From Haloquadratum walsbyi J07HQW2 (GTDB taxonomy: Archaea; Halobacteriota; Halobacteria; Halobacteriales; Haloferacaceae): 59,376 nucleotides of DNA. Position 1 is the first letter of the stretch, and each line of letters begins with the position of its first letter. The stretch is from the NCBI RefSeq assembly GCF_000415985.1, contig NZ_KE356561.1, positions 557,555 through 616,930 of the forward strand. Reading direction: 5' to 3'. The position numbers and the translations under genes were made by a program. Shown one piece after another: positions 28,845 through 39,277 of this stretch. The notes under the pieces were generated by a model that saw only the letters and a list, made by a program, of their open reading frames with translations, was not told the DNA's origin and ran no database searches.

Positions 28845-29456
28845 TTGTGTCGTGTCGTGTCCGCCTACGCCAACGGCGATATCAGTTGGCATCAGTGTCA
28901 TAGTTCGGGCAGATTCGGTGGCAGGTGCCTCCACCTTTCTCTCATACGAGATGTCTGTTGTCTTCTGTAGAGACGGCAAGTGCTTTGTGTTATATCTCCA
29001 TCTCCGGCTTCGGGAACTGATCACTCATGAGTGTCTTTACTATACTCACGCAACTACCAACAATAGCCTAGATTAGTGCAACAGTGTCTTGATATCACGG
29101 TGAGTATGACGCATCGCTGTCTTGCAGGAGTCCGTGTCTCTCGAAGGGTACTCTCGGAATTATCCGACCCTGACTCATCCAAAGTTCTCTCGGGTAATCC
29201 CGCGATAGAACCCCTTCGACTAGCCCCAGCATCATGAATACATGAGGCAGTTAATTGTATTTAGCTTGTTAGCATGATGTTGGTGTAGTCATATGTTCAT
29301 AGTATCACATTGAATCGGATTTATCGATGGTCGGTGGTCACAATACAATAACTATCAGGCATCATCGATTGATCAGTCATAAAGACAACCGTATCTTGTC
29401 AGCAGTCCCGATCCACGTCGCTGCGCGGAACTATTTTTAAATCTATAATTGAAATA

Positions 29457-29560
29457 TATGCCACTCCGCGGTCAGGAATTAGACATTCGGTATCTTGTGA
29501 CAGAGCAAAACGACCACTTTCATCATTACTGACTTCGGGTCATCCTCTGCCAACTGATGG
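29457..29560 (+). repeat. Dispersed repeat, copy B
   Basis: Partner of 28440-28543. It covers the 3' end of the gene fragment at 29540-29770 and the DNA just after its stop. Confidence 0.6.
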
Positions 29561-29770
29561 GCGTGTTTCATATTCAACGGGTAGCTCCCGCTCATCAAGA
29601 ATCGCAGCAATCTCCGGAGCTGTCAGAATCCCTTTCTCTTCGGCAACATCCAGCAAGTGTTGGAGATCTCCGCGCTCGTATGCAGCAACCCCACCGCACA
29701 TCTTCAGATAACTCAGGTTGGACCAGTGGCGCTTGATATAGTCGCCCCCGGTGTCGGTGTTGTTGTTATT
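29540..29770 (-). pseudogene. 3' fragment of an unidentified gene
   Basis: An open frame without start codon reads DTGGDYIKRHWSNLSYLKMC, GGVAAYERGDLQHLLDVAEEKG and ILTAPEIAAILDERELPVEYE, then stops at 29540-29542. The composition and helix pattern are clearly protein-like and the frame begins right after an upstream stop, so the 5' part is lost. The ILTAPEIAAILDERELPVEY end recalls small antitoxin-type or DNA-binding proteins, but I cannot name a family. The frame after the stop remains open (PEVSNDESGRFALSQDTECL), so the stop may itself be a mutation. Confidence 0.5.
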
Positions 29771-29994
29771 CCGATTTTATTGTATGTTGACTAGTGGAGA
29801 AAGTGGACTCTGCGTGTATCATACACTCATATCAAGAACACCACTGCAACATTCTTGAGACTCATCCTAATACCCCTGCTCCAGAGACACTTGTATCAAT
29901 AATTAATTTAATTCAATATCCGGCTCATCACTTTGGCGAGTTGAGGGTCGACCCTGTCCCGAGCAGAAGTTTATGCCTTTCTACACGTTTTCGA

Positions 29995-31200
29995 TTAGCA
30001 ATTCTGTGGGTATCGGCGCGTGTTCAGGGAGCGCTGCGTTTCTCCGCTGCCCGAATTCAAGACGTCGATCAACGTCTCCGGGCGCCGTAGAGCGTGTAGC
30101 CGACGGTCGTCGCCGTATGTCGACACCACGACGGTCTGTGACCCTGGTCGAATCCGGTCGAGTCTACTCGACTCGACAGTCACCTCCTCAATCTTGCTTT
30201 GATCAACCGACCATTGTGCTGCGTCGAGTAGCCCGTCGTATGCGACGATCTGGTCCGGATACACGTGATACTCTAGATGCCCTCGCTCCACGGCGGTTCG
30301 CCCGAGTATAATAACCATTGTTACCACGATAGCTATGATGAACGCAACTCCGCCGACTACCACCCCACTAACCAGTCCGACGATAACCGCAGCTAGACCA
30401 ACAAAGATGTATGGAGGCACCAATATAAGAAGAAAAGCGATTCCTGCAGCCCGGAGAAGCATGTCTCGCCGGTTCGTCTTGAACACCGCGGTCGGTTCTC
30501 TGCCAGGGATCTGCTCCTCAAGAGACTCTTCATCCCACCGGGTGAGCGTCTCATTTGACGCTTCTGCTTTGGCAATTACGAGGTCAGCGAGAAGTTTTCC
30601 AATCGCGATAATGAGGAACAGCACTGACGGTGGGGATGCACGCGAAAGGGTGAATACCCCGCCGACACCGAGCACAAACACACCAATCGCGTACCGTCTG
30701 GACATCGCCGAATTGACCGTGTCCTCGATGTATCGGTTGTTCCTGAAGTAGTTGATCAGACCGACGGTGTGTCCGGCGACGACACCAACCACCGCAAGCA
30801 ATACCGTCCCGATGGGGAGCTCCGGCCCGACGGTTGCGATGACGAGTCCCCCAGCGATGGGCCAGAAGATGAGTGTCACTATGATAGACGCGGACACCGC
30901 TGACATGTTCCGCGGATATACTGGTGGGAGCGGACCTATCGAGACACCGCCGCGTTTGTTTTCCCAAGATGCCAAGGGCAACCTTCCTCTAACTCTCTGT
31001 TGTTCAGGAGTCAGCTCCTCCGGCTCGCGCCGCGCGAACGGACCCTGAAAGAATCCACGGACCAGTGCGACACCTGCCTCAATCCAGTAAATAATCAGCA
31101 ACGCACCTGCCGACCAGCCAAACACCGCAACCCCCAGAACAGTCACAAGATTCGTCAGCCCTGTACGCACCTCTGGTGTGATCCCGTCCTTGTTAATCAC
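29995..31200 (-). CDS. DUF6498-like haloarchaeal membrane protein with PH-like tail
   Basis: A 401-residue integral membrane protein. The start TPEVRTGLTNLVTVLGVAVF and the WSAGALLIIYWIEAGVALVRGFFQ segment fit the DUF6498 family of halophilic archaea. About seven TM helices are visible (residues ~14-50, 100-125, 130-150, 170-190, 193-212, 250-275, 280-305). The last ~90 residues (HLEYHVYPDQIVAYDGLLDAAQ ... TVVVSTYGDDRRLHAL) resemble a bacterial PH-like (YdbS/YdbT type) domain facing the cytoplasm. No partner gene. Role unknown. Confidence 0.75.
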   Translation of the reverse strand: MINKDGITPEVRTGLTNLVTVLGVAVFGWSAGALLIIYWIEAGVALVRGFFQGPFARREPEELTPEQQRVRGRLPLASWENKRGGVSIGPLPPVYPRNMSAVSASIIVTLIFWPIAGGLVIATVGPELPIGTVLLAVVGVVAGHTVGLINYFRNNRYIEDTVNSAMSRRYAIGVFVLGVGGVFTLSRASPPSVLFLIIAIGKLLADLVIAKAEASNETLTRWDEESLEEQIPGREPTAVFKTNRRDMLLRAAGIAFLLILVPPYIFVGLAAVIVGLVSGVVVGGVAFIIAIVVTMVIILGRTAVERGHLEYHVYPDQIVAYDGLLDAAQWSVDQSKIEEVTVESSRLDRIRPGSQTVVVSTYGDDRRLHALRRPETLIDVLNSGSGETQRSLNTRRYPQNC

Positions 31201-31310
31201 ATCTACTCGTATATAGATGAAAAATAAGTAGTCTTGGGACTATCTCCACAATAAAAACCCGTGCCGTTGGAAAATGCTCTATTTAGATATCAGACGTGAT
31301 TAGATGCTCT

Positions 31311-31420
31311 TCATTCGAGAAGCACATAGAGGGAGGTTCCGCGTTCCCGATTGAGAACGTCTTGTTCTTGCAGCGTTCCGAGATGGTAAAACACTTGATA
31401 CCGCTTGGTTTTAGAATGTT
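31311..31420 (-). pseudogene. Winged-helix regulator fragment
   Basis: A minus-strand frame without a start reads KTKRYQVFYHLGTLQEQDVL then NRERGTSLYVLLE, stop at 31311-31313. YHLGTLQEQDVLNRERG is typical of the recognition helix and wing of ArsR/MarR-type winged helices. Only the C-terminal ~35 residues remain. Confidence 0.45.
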
Positions 31421-31771
31421 AAGATTGCCACGTCGAAGTCCTGCAGGGTCGGACAGAACACACTAGCCACTGGGATAAGTGTGAGTACGAATCCTCCCAG
31501 TGTGGTATATGTCAGTATTCAGCCGCACAAAGATATGTGGAGGTTCGTCTCTATTTTCCTCCTCGGTTCAGTGCATACTCTCAATAGTAAGAACTTCGCG
31601 AAAGCCGGCTCCAGATAAGACACTCCCCTGCTCCCATATCGATCATCATAATCCTCCCCCTTTCCCGATAGAGTCCACATCCGGTGCTCTCTTGTTAGTA
31701 GCCTACAATTAAACTCGTTGTAATACCACTTGCACGGTTTAATAAACGGTCTCTGCACGGTTTATACGGTT

Positions 31772-31921
31772 ATGATCTGTTTTACTCGGTTTGAGATACT
31801 ATCCGATGATAATTGGGCAAGCGCCACGATACACCAACTCGTGATTGTATCAATAATCTGCACTATCCTGAAGGTCCTGCTGCAGATAGGGCACGAATGG
31901 GTCACACCGAGATACGGGTAG
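31772..31921 (+). CDS. Possible 49-residue membrane protein
   Basis: ATG 31772 opens MICFTRFEILSDDNWASATI followed by a hydrophobic stretch HQLVIVSIICTILKVLLQIG and the tail HEWVTPRYG. One TM helix. Upstream are two GCACGGTTTA copies (31731 and 31755). Function unknown; could be chance. Confidence 0.3.
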   Translation: MICFTRFEILSDDNWASATIHQLVIVSIICTILKVLLQIGHEWVTPRYG

Positions 31922-32303
31922 ATATTTAGCCCTGTCTAGACACCCACACAGACAGCATGTCAGAACCCGCCGTTCGACCCGTAAGGTACATTGAGGACGG
32001 CTCTACCATCCGGCGAATCGGCGACCGAAACCTAAACGCTTGAGAGAGGGCTTTTCTGATGGTGGTGAAGCGACGCAACTACTCAGATCAACCACCGAAG
32101 AACCGACTCAACACGGAAGCTGGCTCTGAGTCATCATTCTCTTGAGTCCCAGATCAACGATGAGTAATAATCAGTTAAGAAGTCCATCTAAACATCGATG
32201 TCAGCTGAAGCTTTCTCATTCCAGAATGTCATTCATACGGATGCGGACCGTGATAATATATAAACAGCAGAGTGATATTAGCGATTACTCTAAAAAATTG
32301 AAA
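31922..32303. other. Intergenic region with a truncated 5' gene start
   Basis: Contains a 28-codon frame from ATG 31957 to TGA 32043 (MSEPAVRPVRYIEDGSTIRR IGDRNLNA), which resembles the start of a real gene cut short. Nothing else recognised. Confidence 0.3.
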
Positions 32304-32558
32304 ATGTCCAAGAAGATAACCGATCAAGAAGCCAAAGAAATTGGTATTGAGTCGCGGCTTGTAGAGAGAGCAACCAACATACGAAAAGTCACAATAGATG
32401 ATCTCCAGACTCAGGATGTAGGTGACATGAGCTTTCAATTCGCTTGTGATGCCAATCATAGCAGAGAAGAAGGTATACAGATTTACAGACCTCGATTTGA
32501 CAATTCTGAGTATCGGTGCATGGAGTGTGGCGGTCCAGCAGTGCTGGAGCTAGAATGA
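32304..32558 (+). CDS. Hypothetical 84-residue protein with a C-terminal CxxC
   Basis: From ATG 32304 (MSKKITDQEAKEIGIESRLV) to the tail SEYRCMECGGPAVLELE. One Cys-x2-Cys pair and a Cys/His pair (FACDANH) could form a zinc site. The upstream extension to 32142 is basic and low in typical haloarchaeal composition, so I exclude it. No family recognised. Probably cytoplasmic. Confidence 0.55.
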   Translation: MSKKITDQEAKEIGIESRLVERATNIRKVTIDDLQTQDVGDMSFQFACDANHSREEGIQIYRPRFDNSEYRCMECGGPAVLELE

Positions 32559-33170
32559 AATTGATGCAGGCTACGTGTTGTAGATGACAGCATCTGATAG
32601 CGCTCAACCGAGTTGAAAACATGAAACGGTCTTATACTCACTGTCACCGTCGTCAGAACAGCTATCCGTCCCACCGTCTCTCCGTCTTTCACTACGTTAC
32701 TTAACCAAACGCGTAGTCGCTATTGAGAATGAGGTGATCTAAGAGGACGATTCTTTATTTCCCAAGATGGCACAATCACAGCCACTTTGTGAACAGCATG
32801 AAGCAGAATTAGTTATTATTCTCTGAAAAATAATATATCATTAATTAACTCTCAACGTATTGATATCCCGCGGTGAGCAGCGAATCCGATAACTAGGGTC
32901 GTCGTTTCAGTACTGCGGTCAAGGCACCTGATGATCTAAACTCGCCCGTACCAGTATATAAATATTCTAGTTAATGAAGATTAACCACACAGATGCCGGA
33001 AGTGACCCTACTGACGTTACAGGATCATCAATATAGTGACAATCTGAATCCAGACGTTTGCGAGGCATGAGTAGCCATGAGCATGATCTATCCTTTCCCG
33101 AAACATTCCAGACGGTTCATCTGGAAATTTTGAGAATATACCAAACCCACCATTTAAGAAACCAATATTA
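32559..33170. other. AT-rich intergenic region
   Basis: About 610 bases with no recognised gene or RNA. Confidence 0.35.
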
Positions 33171-33374
33171 ATGAAAAGAAACAAAAATCAGATTATACCA
33201 GTCATGAGTATGTGGAAATTGGATCCGTCGGATACGTTAGCGATAGAGGACACCAATTTTAGCCTAGGAGAAGAAGTGAAGAATAGGGTATACATACACG
33301 AGGATTACGAATCGTACTTCTATACGGTCAAAATGGGAGAAAATCGCGGACTGATCGATCTTCCAACTTTTTGA
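33171..33374 (+). CDS. Possible small acidic protein overlapping the next gene tail to tail
   Basis: A 67-codon frame (MKRNKNQIIPVMSMWKLDPS ...) with acidic stretches LAIEDTNFSLGEEVKNRVYIHEDYE. It overlaps the 3' end of the convergent gene at 33328-33975 by 47 bases. No family; low certainty. Confidence 0.3.
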   Translation: MKRNKNQIIPVMSMWKLDPSDTLAIEDTNFSLGEEVKNRVYIHEDYESYFYTVKMGENRGLIDLPTF

Positions 33375-33975
33375 TCCTGCCCTGTAGTTGGTCGATCCGG
33401 TCGTCCTGTTGTTCGAGTTTTGATTCAACATGATCAACTTTATTCACTATTTCTGTTAGTTGCGTCTGAATATCGTCAAACTCTTGTTCAGTTTCTCGTC
33501 TGTGACTCTTTGTTTGTTCGTCCTCAGTATCTTGCAACTCCTGTATCCTTTCATTAATATCGTCGTGTGTGGGGTTGTTATCAACTCTTTCAGATAGTGT
33601 CTCAACTGACTCTTGAATACCTCTGATAGTCGTATTCACTCGAGTTATATCCTCGCGAAGCTGATTTACCTCTGAGGAATTGATATTAAATCTGTGTTGG
33701 TTAACGAACTTTTTTCCTTCCTTTGTCAAGGCGTACACATTTGCTTCTCTTTGTTCATCCGCCAGTGTTCGCTTCTCAACTATTGTGACAAGTCCTGCGG
33801 GCTCTAGATACTGGTCAACTCTGTAGTGAATCGGTCTATTCGTGTTAACATCGACATACTCCTGCATTTCTGTTGCTACTCTCTCTCCTCGTGTTAGTTT
33901 TTCTAGAATTCGCTGCGAGGTATCATCTATTTTGTATTCTTCTCCGTCTTCTTTCGATTCATATTTGAGAACCAT
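33328..33975 (-). CDS. Winged-helix protein with long coiled coil
   Basis: A 215-residue protein. Residues 14-90 form a winged helix-turn-helix (DDTSQRILEKLTRGERVATE, ... HYRVDQYLEPAGLVTIVEKR, ... YALTKEGKKFVNQH), as in PadR/MarR-like transcription factors. Residues ~95-208 form an uninterrupted coiled coil with heptad repeats (INSSEVNQLREDITRVNTTI to IDQLQGRIKKLEDR). Proteins with this layout are common in haloarchaea, often near mobile elements. Probably DNA-binding and oligomeric; the target is unknown. Start ATG 33975 directly precedes the domain. Confidence 0.75.
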   Translation of the reverse strand: MVLKYESKEDGEEYKIDDTSQRILEKLTRGERVATEMQEYVDVNTNRPIHYRVDQYLEPAGLVTIVEKRTLADEQREANVYALTKEGKKFVNQHRFNINSSEVNQLREDITRVNTTIRGIQESVETLSERVDNNPTHDDINERIQELQDTEDEQTKSHRRETEQEFDDIQTQLTEIVNKVDHVESKLEQQDDRIDQLQGRIKKLEDRSVRDFLPF

Positions 33976-34930
33976 ATTATAGCCATTTCCTCATACATTG
34001 ATAACCCGCTATAAACCATCGAATTTCTTGATTGTAAAGTAGTGGCTGAAAATAAATATGAACAGACAGGTCAGACACATCATGCCGAAGACAATCCGGT
34101 CGGATACCTCCCAAAGGCTAATTCAAATGTAGTCATTCAAGATGGTTTGACTGTATTGGAAACTGCATATTTTAGAAGTTCAACATAAGATATCGTGAGA
34201 CCGCTTGGGAACACACACCAGGCGTTGACTGACGGTTAAAATATTAGTGTTGGAACTCAAGTAATTCGGGCGTTCAGATAACGTACTCAATTTGGTGTGT
34301 GGAATGAATCCGGCGACAATGAGACAACAAGACTGCTACTTTTCGCCGGAATCAAGGAAGAAAATCCTGCGTACAGAGCTGCGCACATCAGTGCAAACAA
34401 CGGGCGAGAGAGATTACTGAGATACTATTACCGTAGGCGGATTTTCGGTGATCTCATTATTACGCCGGACCAAATGTGTGATAATCTATCTAATTCAATA
34501 ACGCATATTCGTCATCTGAGATACAACCGTCGAGATAAAATGCGCGATGAGACGCCGCCTAGAATCGGTGGAATCACTTCGAGCACTGCAGAGTGTTGAG
34601 CGACCAGCCCGATACCCCATCCACCGGGGATCAAAATAGGTGAGAGAACTATGTGCAGCGTCTTCGCAACTCGTGGATGATTCCATTCGGCATAACCGAT
34701 CGAGAATAGCCGAAACTGAGTCTGTCCATGAGCGTCCGCATACCTCGATTAAAAAGTTGTGAATGCAAGAGACTGTCCGCTGTGTGTAAATAACAGTGTG
34801 AGATGATATCTGATTCTGAATCTAGTGATCGAGATACTCACGACTTGTGGGGTCGTGGTAGTATCAGAAGACATGGACAATATACACGACTCATACTGTT
34901 TGAATCGTGGAAATGAGAAACGACAATTAG
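33976..34930. other. Region without a firm gene
   Basis: About 950 bases. A 100-codon frame at 34297-34599 (MWNESGDNETTRLLLFAGIK...) has no recognised domain and a basic composition unlike its neighbours; I leave it out. Confidence 0.35.
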
Positions 34931-35218
34931 CTAGAAGGACTGTTGTTTTCTGTCTGTGTGGGTTGTCCCTCGATCATCGTAGTTCGCTCTTCCGACACTT
35001 CCCCTCGGAGCGAGAGACATCAGGGTATTATGCAGGTCACCACTCGACTCAAATGTTTCAGGTGGATCATCAAGAACATCAAGCATTTCTCCGAGTGTTG
35101 TTTCAGAGCCGCCTTGTAATTCTATCTTCATACTTTCACACCTCGCTTCGATGTCATCGATACTGGCTGGATACTCGCAGTTACACAACTCGTCTAACGC
35201 CTGTGTGAAATTCATCAT
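34931..35218 (-). CDS. DUF5789-like small protein
   Basis: A 95-residue acidic protein. MNFTQALDELCNCEYPASID, then MKIELQGGSETTLGEMLDVL and the end LAPRGSVGRANYDDRGTTHTDRKQQSF follow the DUF5789 pattern: N-terminal helix, short beta pair with an E.L..G..TLGE.L element, then GR..Y.DR. ATG 35218 or the next ATG at 35215 may be the start. These haloarchaeal proteins are uncharacterised. Cytoplasmic. Confidence 0.65.
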   Translation of the reverse strand: MMNFTQALDELCNCEYPASIDDIEARCESMKIELQGGSETTLGEMLDVLDDPPETFESSGDLHNTLMSLAPRGSVGRANYDDRGTTHTDRKQQSF

Positions 35219-35542
35219 GTATTATCATTATGTACTAGATATATTAAACCACCGATTGAGCAAAACGGTCTTTTGCACGAGAAGGTCTGCTATGACACTA
35301 GCTATTCTTGGGCATCGACGACACAGAATACCTTGATTAGATCATATTTCGAGGACGAGGACGCACCGTCCGACTTCATAAGCATAGACAGCAAGAGAAA
35401 ATAATTACCTGGACGCATCCACCAACACAACAGTACCGCGTCATAAATAGTTGGAAATATTGAAATATAGAGGGTCGATGGACTAAGTACCCGGTTATAA
35501 TCGAGTGTTTATTAGGTATGATAGTTGAATTCTTATCGAAAT
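35219..35542. other. Intergenic region between divergent small genes
   Basis: About 320 bases; no gene recognised. Confidence 0.35.
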
Positions 35543-35950
35543 ATGAAGATAGCCGAGGACGCGAAAATCGATGCACCACAAAGAGCAGTCAGGTGGGCAA
35601 CGGAGCTCTATGAGGCGGTCGACAGCACTGATGAAACGGGTTTTGCAGACGCTTTCACTGAGGAGGGATGTCTTACGTGGGGTAACCAAGACATGATCAA
35701 AGGGTCGGAGAGGATCGAGGAGTATATTGGTGGATTTTTTGAGTCGATTGATACTCTTGATCACAATTTTAGCGGAATTTGGGTGACCGAGGGAATTGAA
35801 GATATTGACGATATCCTCACGCTTGAGGCAGACGTGACGTACACGCGTCACGATGGATCAACTATGACAGTTCCTGCGACCACAATCATTGAGCGAGACA
35901 CTGACAAGGCGAAGGCTGCCCGCATATACGTCGATATCAGCTCTCTTTAG
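35543..35950 (+). CDS. SnoaL/NTF2-like protein
   Basis: A 135-residue protein from ATG 35543 (MKIAEDAKIDAPQRAVRWATE). It has the cone-shaped alpha+beta fold signature of the NTF2-like superfamily: an N-terminal helix with LYEAVDSTDETGFADAFTEEG, then TWGNQDMIKGSERIEEYIGGF (the G...I..F helix) and a curved sheet ending TVPATTIIERDTDKAKAARIYVDIS. Members act as small-molecule isomerases or binding proteins; no catalytic residues can be fixed here. An upstream TTG at 35525 is less likely. No neighbouring partner. Confidence 0.75.
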   Translation: MKIAEDAKIDAPQRAVRWATELYEAVDSTDETGFADAFTEEGCLTWGNQDMIKGSERIEEYIGGFFESIDTLDHNFSGIWVTEGIEDIDDILTLEADVTYTRHDGSTMTVPATTIIERDTDKAKAARIYVDISSL

Positions 35951-36573
35951 CACCCACTGGTCATTTGGGTAAGCCCATAGCAGGTCTGAGAGCTATTAAT
36001 ACCGATATTCTGTCTAATATTATTATTGAATCGAAACTGTGTGCTGCCGTTTCCGAATATCTCATTTTTCACCGTCTCACTCACAGTCTTTCCGATAGAG
36101 AACCTGACACAACGAGCTATCGGATACCAGATGAAATACCAGTCAGGAGATTGAGTCATATGGAATCAGAGTTACAGAACATATTCACGAGCTATATGTG
36201 TTGTCGGACACGATTATTATCGTGTGACAGTGTATACATACGACCACACCAATATCATGCCACCGACCCGCAAGTAGTAGTTTGCCCCACCGTATTCATG
36301 ATGATGGGGCTATGCTAAGGACTCTGTCGGGTATCAGGATTCCCCGAGAGGAGTTTTTATAGCTCTTTGCTCAATTTGCGAGAGATGTTTATCAGTTGTT
36401 TCATCGAATTATGTTTACTAATAGGTGGTATGCTACACAGGACTACTCACAAAAGTGCCGATACAGGTGCTTTCTTGGGAATCTCGATAAGAGGTCATTT
36501 GTGTTCGACAAGATTGCGTCGAAACCGGCTATTGAATACCAGTTAGCTTCTAATTCTCAATATTGAAACCATG
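35951..36573. other. AT-rich intergenic region
   Basis: About 620 bases; I see no gene or RNA. Confidence 0.35.
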
Positions 36574-36921
36574 CTACCACGAGAGCAATCGTTGCCACAA
36601 CGACTCGGAGCGAGTCTCACCACGGTCATTCCCTATACCAACTGCTGATCCATCAGGGGCTATATCAGAGCCTGATTTACCAGTCTCAGCTGGCGGTGAG
36701 CCGACCGTTCGCCCCTCTGTTATTTCCATCGAATTACTGGCTGGTTCGCCGGTTGATTGTTTCTGACTCGCTGGCAGTGATGAGCTAAACTATCCACCAC
36801 TCAGTGGTTCCGATTGTGTTCCAGCACAGTCATGTTTCTCAGGAAAATGATGCTCCATGCAACGCGTATATCCACAGTAGTTACACTCATTCTCTATTGG
36901 ATGCGAAAGCGATTCATTACT
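36574..36921 (-). pseudogene. AN1-type zinc-finger protein gene with in-frame stop
   Basis: The minus-strand frame reads SNESLSHPIENECNYCGYTR and CMEHHFPEKHDCAG. Its Cys/His spacing (CNYCGYTRCMEHHFPEKHDC) is that of an AN1 zinc finger as found in small haloarchaeal proteins. At 36790-36792 a TAG interrupts (SGG stop FSSSLPASQKQ). The same frame then continues as an acidic/Ser-Gly-rich linker to the tail ETRSESLWQRLLSW, stop at 36574. No start codon lies in frame upstream; the usual first Cys/His ligands (MxxCxxCG region) are missing. Probably a decayed gene rather than recoding. Confidence 0.6.
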
Positions 36922-37351
36922 ATTTTATTTTATTCAGGATTATCAAATCATACTCCTGATGCTACCTAGACCAGCACATGGCTGATGTTTTGATCACATT
37001 AGAAATGGTTTATAAATGACGCATTCAGCAGTCTTGTCGAATGTATATCACAAGCAAAGTATAAGATTAATTCGGCGTCTTACTCACCCGAGTTCGAATG
37101 CACTGGTATGACGACTGCACTGACTAAGCTACGACTAATTCGGACGAGCGATTACTCCGTAGATCTTCCCGACGCTAGTAGACGTTCCTTGAGCTGCCTA
37201 GGAATCATATGGGAAGAGTTCCATCTCGTGTCTATGTCTGTGTGACCCAGCGCATGCAATGATGAATGACGAACAGAAGAGATAATAATATTACGTCATC
37301 AAATAGTTTGATACTCACCATCTTTTTTTCTCATGCTTGAGATAAACGACC
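36922..37351. other. Intergenic region upstream of the GAF kinase
   Basis: About 430 bases. A 46-codon frame at 37107-37247 (MTTALTKLRLIRTSDYSVDL...) is not supported by any family. Confidence 0.35.
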
Positions 37352-38491
37352 ATGAGCAAAGGCAGATCAACTGCGGTCCAAGCGCGCCGGGAACTCTACG
37401 AAGTGATGGCAGCGGATATCTCGTTCAATGAGAAGGCTGAACATGCACTTGATCTGGGCGAGGAGTATCTAAACGCTGACAACGGTCACCTGAGCAAAAT
37501 TGATCAACAGACCGACTACTGGAAGGCTATCAGCAGCACCGATCCACCGGACGGCGAGTTTCCAACAGGTCTTCGAATTGACCTCTCAACCACTTATTGC
37601 CAGCGGACAATTGAACAAGGTGACTCAATTGCATTGCATGACGTGCCGAATCAAGGATTAAAAACCGATTCTGCTTTTCAAACGCATGAAATCTATTGTT
37701 ATCACGGAACGCCGCTTAGAGTTAACGGGGAGATATATGGAACAGTCTGTTTTGTTGCCGATGCCCCTCGCGACCACCCGTTTACAGACGACGAGACGCT
37801 GTTTGCAGAACTCATTGCCCGTATGCTCGAAAAAGAACTCCAACGCGATCAGCTGATGAACCGCGTTAATCGATTAGAGCAGTTCGCAAGCGTCGTCTCA
37901 CACGACCTCCGGAATCCACTCAACGTTGCACAAGGACGACTCTCAATTGCTAATGAGGAGACCGACAGCGAACATATTGAGATAGCTGTGGATGCAATTG
38001 ACCGGATGGAAGGTCTCATTACCGATGTGCTTGCCATGGCTCGGCAAGGACAGGATGTCAAAGAAACTGAGCGGGTTAACCTGTCATCAATCGTCAAGAC
38101 ATGTTGGCAGTCGGTTGAAACGGGTAATGCCGAACTCCTAACTGAGGTGGATATGATATTCCAAGCAAATCCTGACCGCGTCCAGCAACTCTTTGAGAAT
38201 CTGTTTCGGAACGCAATCGAACACGGTGGTGAGGACGTAGTGGTTCGCGTTGGGGCACTGCCTAAGAAAGACGGCTTCTACGTTGAAGACGATGGGTCAG
38301 GCATCCCCGATTCGAGGCACGAAGATGTATTTGAAGCGGGCTTCTCGACAGGCGACGATGGAATTGGACTCGGGCTCTCGATTGTTGACGCCGTCGTTTC
38401 TGCCCACAACTGGATGATTCAATTAACCGAACCGGCAACCGGCGGGACACGGTTCGAAATTAGTAATATAGTAACTATCCAGAATTCGTAA
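37352..38491 (+). CDS. GAF-domain sensor histidine kinase
   Basis: A 379-residue soluble kinase. Residues ~20-160 form a GAF domain (EHALDLGEEYLNADNGHLSK, ... YCYHGTPLRVNGEIYGTVCF, ... PFTDDETLFAELIA), which binds a small ligand or cofactor. The HisKA domain has His184 in ASVVSHDLRNPL. The ATPase domain has the N-box LFRNAIEHGGEDV, G1 VEDDGSGIP, F-box region FEAGFSTG and G2 GLGLSIV. All motifs are intact. The kinase half is very like that of the hybrid kinase at 20398-22938, so the two probably share an ancestor and perhaps an output partner. No response regulator adjoins. Confidence 0.92.
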   Translation: MSKGRSTAVQARRELYEVMAADISFNEKAEHALDLGEEYLNADNGHLSKIDQQTDYWKAISSTDPPDGEFPTGLRIDLSTTYCQRTIEQGDSIALHDVPNQGLKTDSAFQTHEIYCYHGTPLRVNGEIYGTVCFVADAPRDHPFTDDETLFAELIARMLEKELQRDQLMNRVNRLEQFASVVSHDLRNPLNVAQGRLSIANEETDSEHIEIAVDAIDRMEGLITDVLAMARQGQDVKETERVNLSSIVKTCWQSVETGNAELLTEVDMIFQANPDRVQQLFENLFRNAIEHGGEDVVVRVGALPKKDGFYVEDDGSGIPDSRHEDVFEAGFSTGDDGIGLGLSIVDAVVSAHNWMIQLTEPATGGTRFEISNIVTIQNS

Positions 38492-39277
38492 TCACGGTTT
38501 CAATTTTTTGATGCCGTATGCACCTCTCAGCTCTCGTATGACAGCCGAAATGTCAAATGATGCTGCGATACGTACGATAATATAATGTATTTTAGATAGT
38601 GTACATTTCCGTTGAAATTGTCGAGAGGATTCGGGAAACTGAAAATGAAACGGGTTATGAGATACCCTGATCATACTGATCCACGCTGATTCTGTATGTG
38701 TGAAACTCATGTGTCGCCGAATGTCTGAAATTAAATATAACGATTTTATCGACTGGGAATACGGATGTAAACATAATTATTGCGATGAAAACTATGGATG
38801 CATCTGTGTTATTAACAAACCTGAGTTACTACTTTTCAATTCGAAGCAATTACAATATTTGTGAATATTTCATCGAAATGCAATAACGATCGTACCTGTA
38901 TTATAGATTCAACCACTCCGTGACAGCCTCTCTTAAGCAGATAACTATCATCAACGGGGTGAATAGCGTTGTTCGGTATACTTGTAAATATGACCTGAAT
39001 TTATCGCCGAAAACAGTCCGTATATAATTTCTGGTGCGATTTCAAAGTATATCGCTAGAATAGGATGTTTTTAAATACATATACTTCATGACTACTCCTG
39101 AAATTAGGACTCTACCCAATCGAACTAACGCATAAATCAATAAATCCGATAGTAAATCAGAGAGACAGCCACATTTTCACGAGCAGAGCGATTCCACATA
39201 TTGCTATTTGATTGAGACTAATGCAACCGGCAGTCATATCAGTGTGATCTTGATATCAGTGCTGCAATCTTGTTGTC
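38492..39277. other. Strongly AT-rich intergenic region
   Basis: About 790 bases of low GC. No gene recognised; the frame at 38492-38710 (minus) is not convincing. Confidence 0.4.

Larger units (their letters stand above)
27995..29539. other. 1.5 kb non-coding region with dispersed repeats and a hairpin
   Basis: No firm gene. It contains one copy of a ~100-base repeat (28440-28543), a hairpin (28809-28844) and a ~55-base block (29148-29203) similar to 43102-43161. The short frames present look random. Confidence 0.45.

Noticed and set aside
15029-37100. TTCGAAT-type sequences (15029, 37094 and others) as tRNA T-loops
   Set aside because: No cloverleaf stems or acceptor pairing around them.
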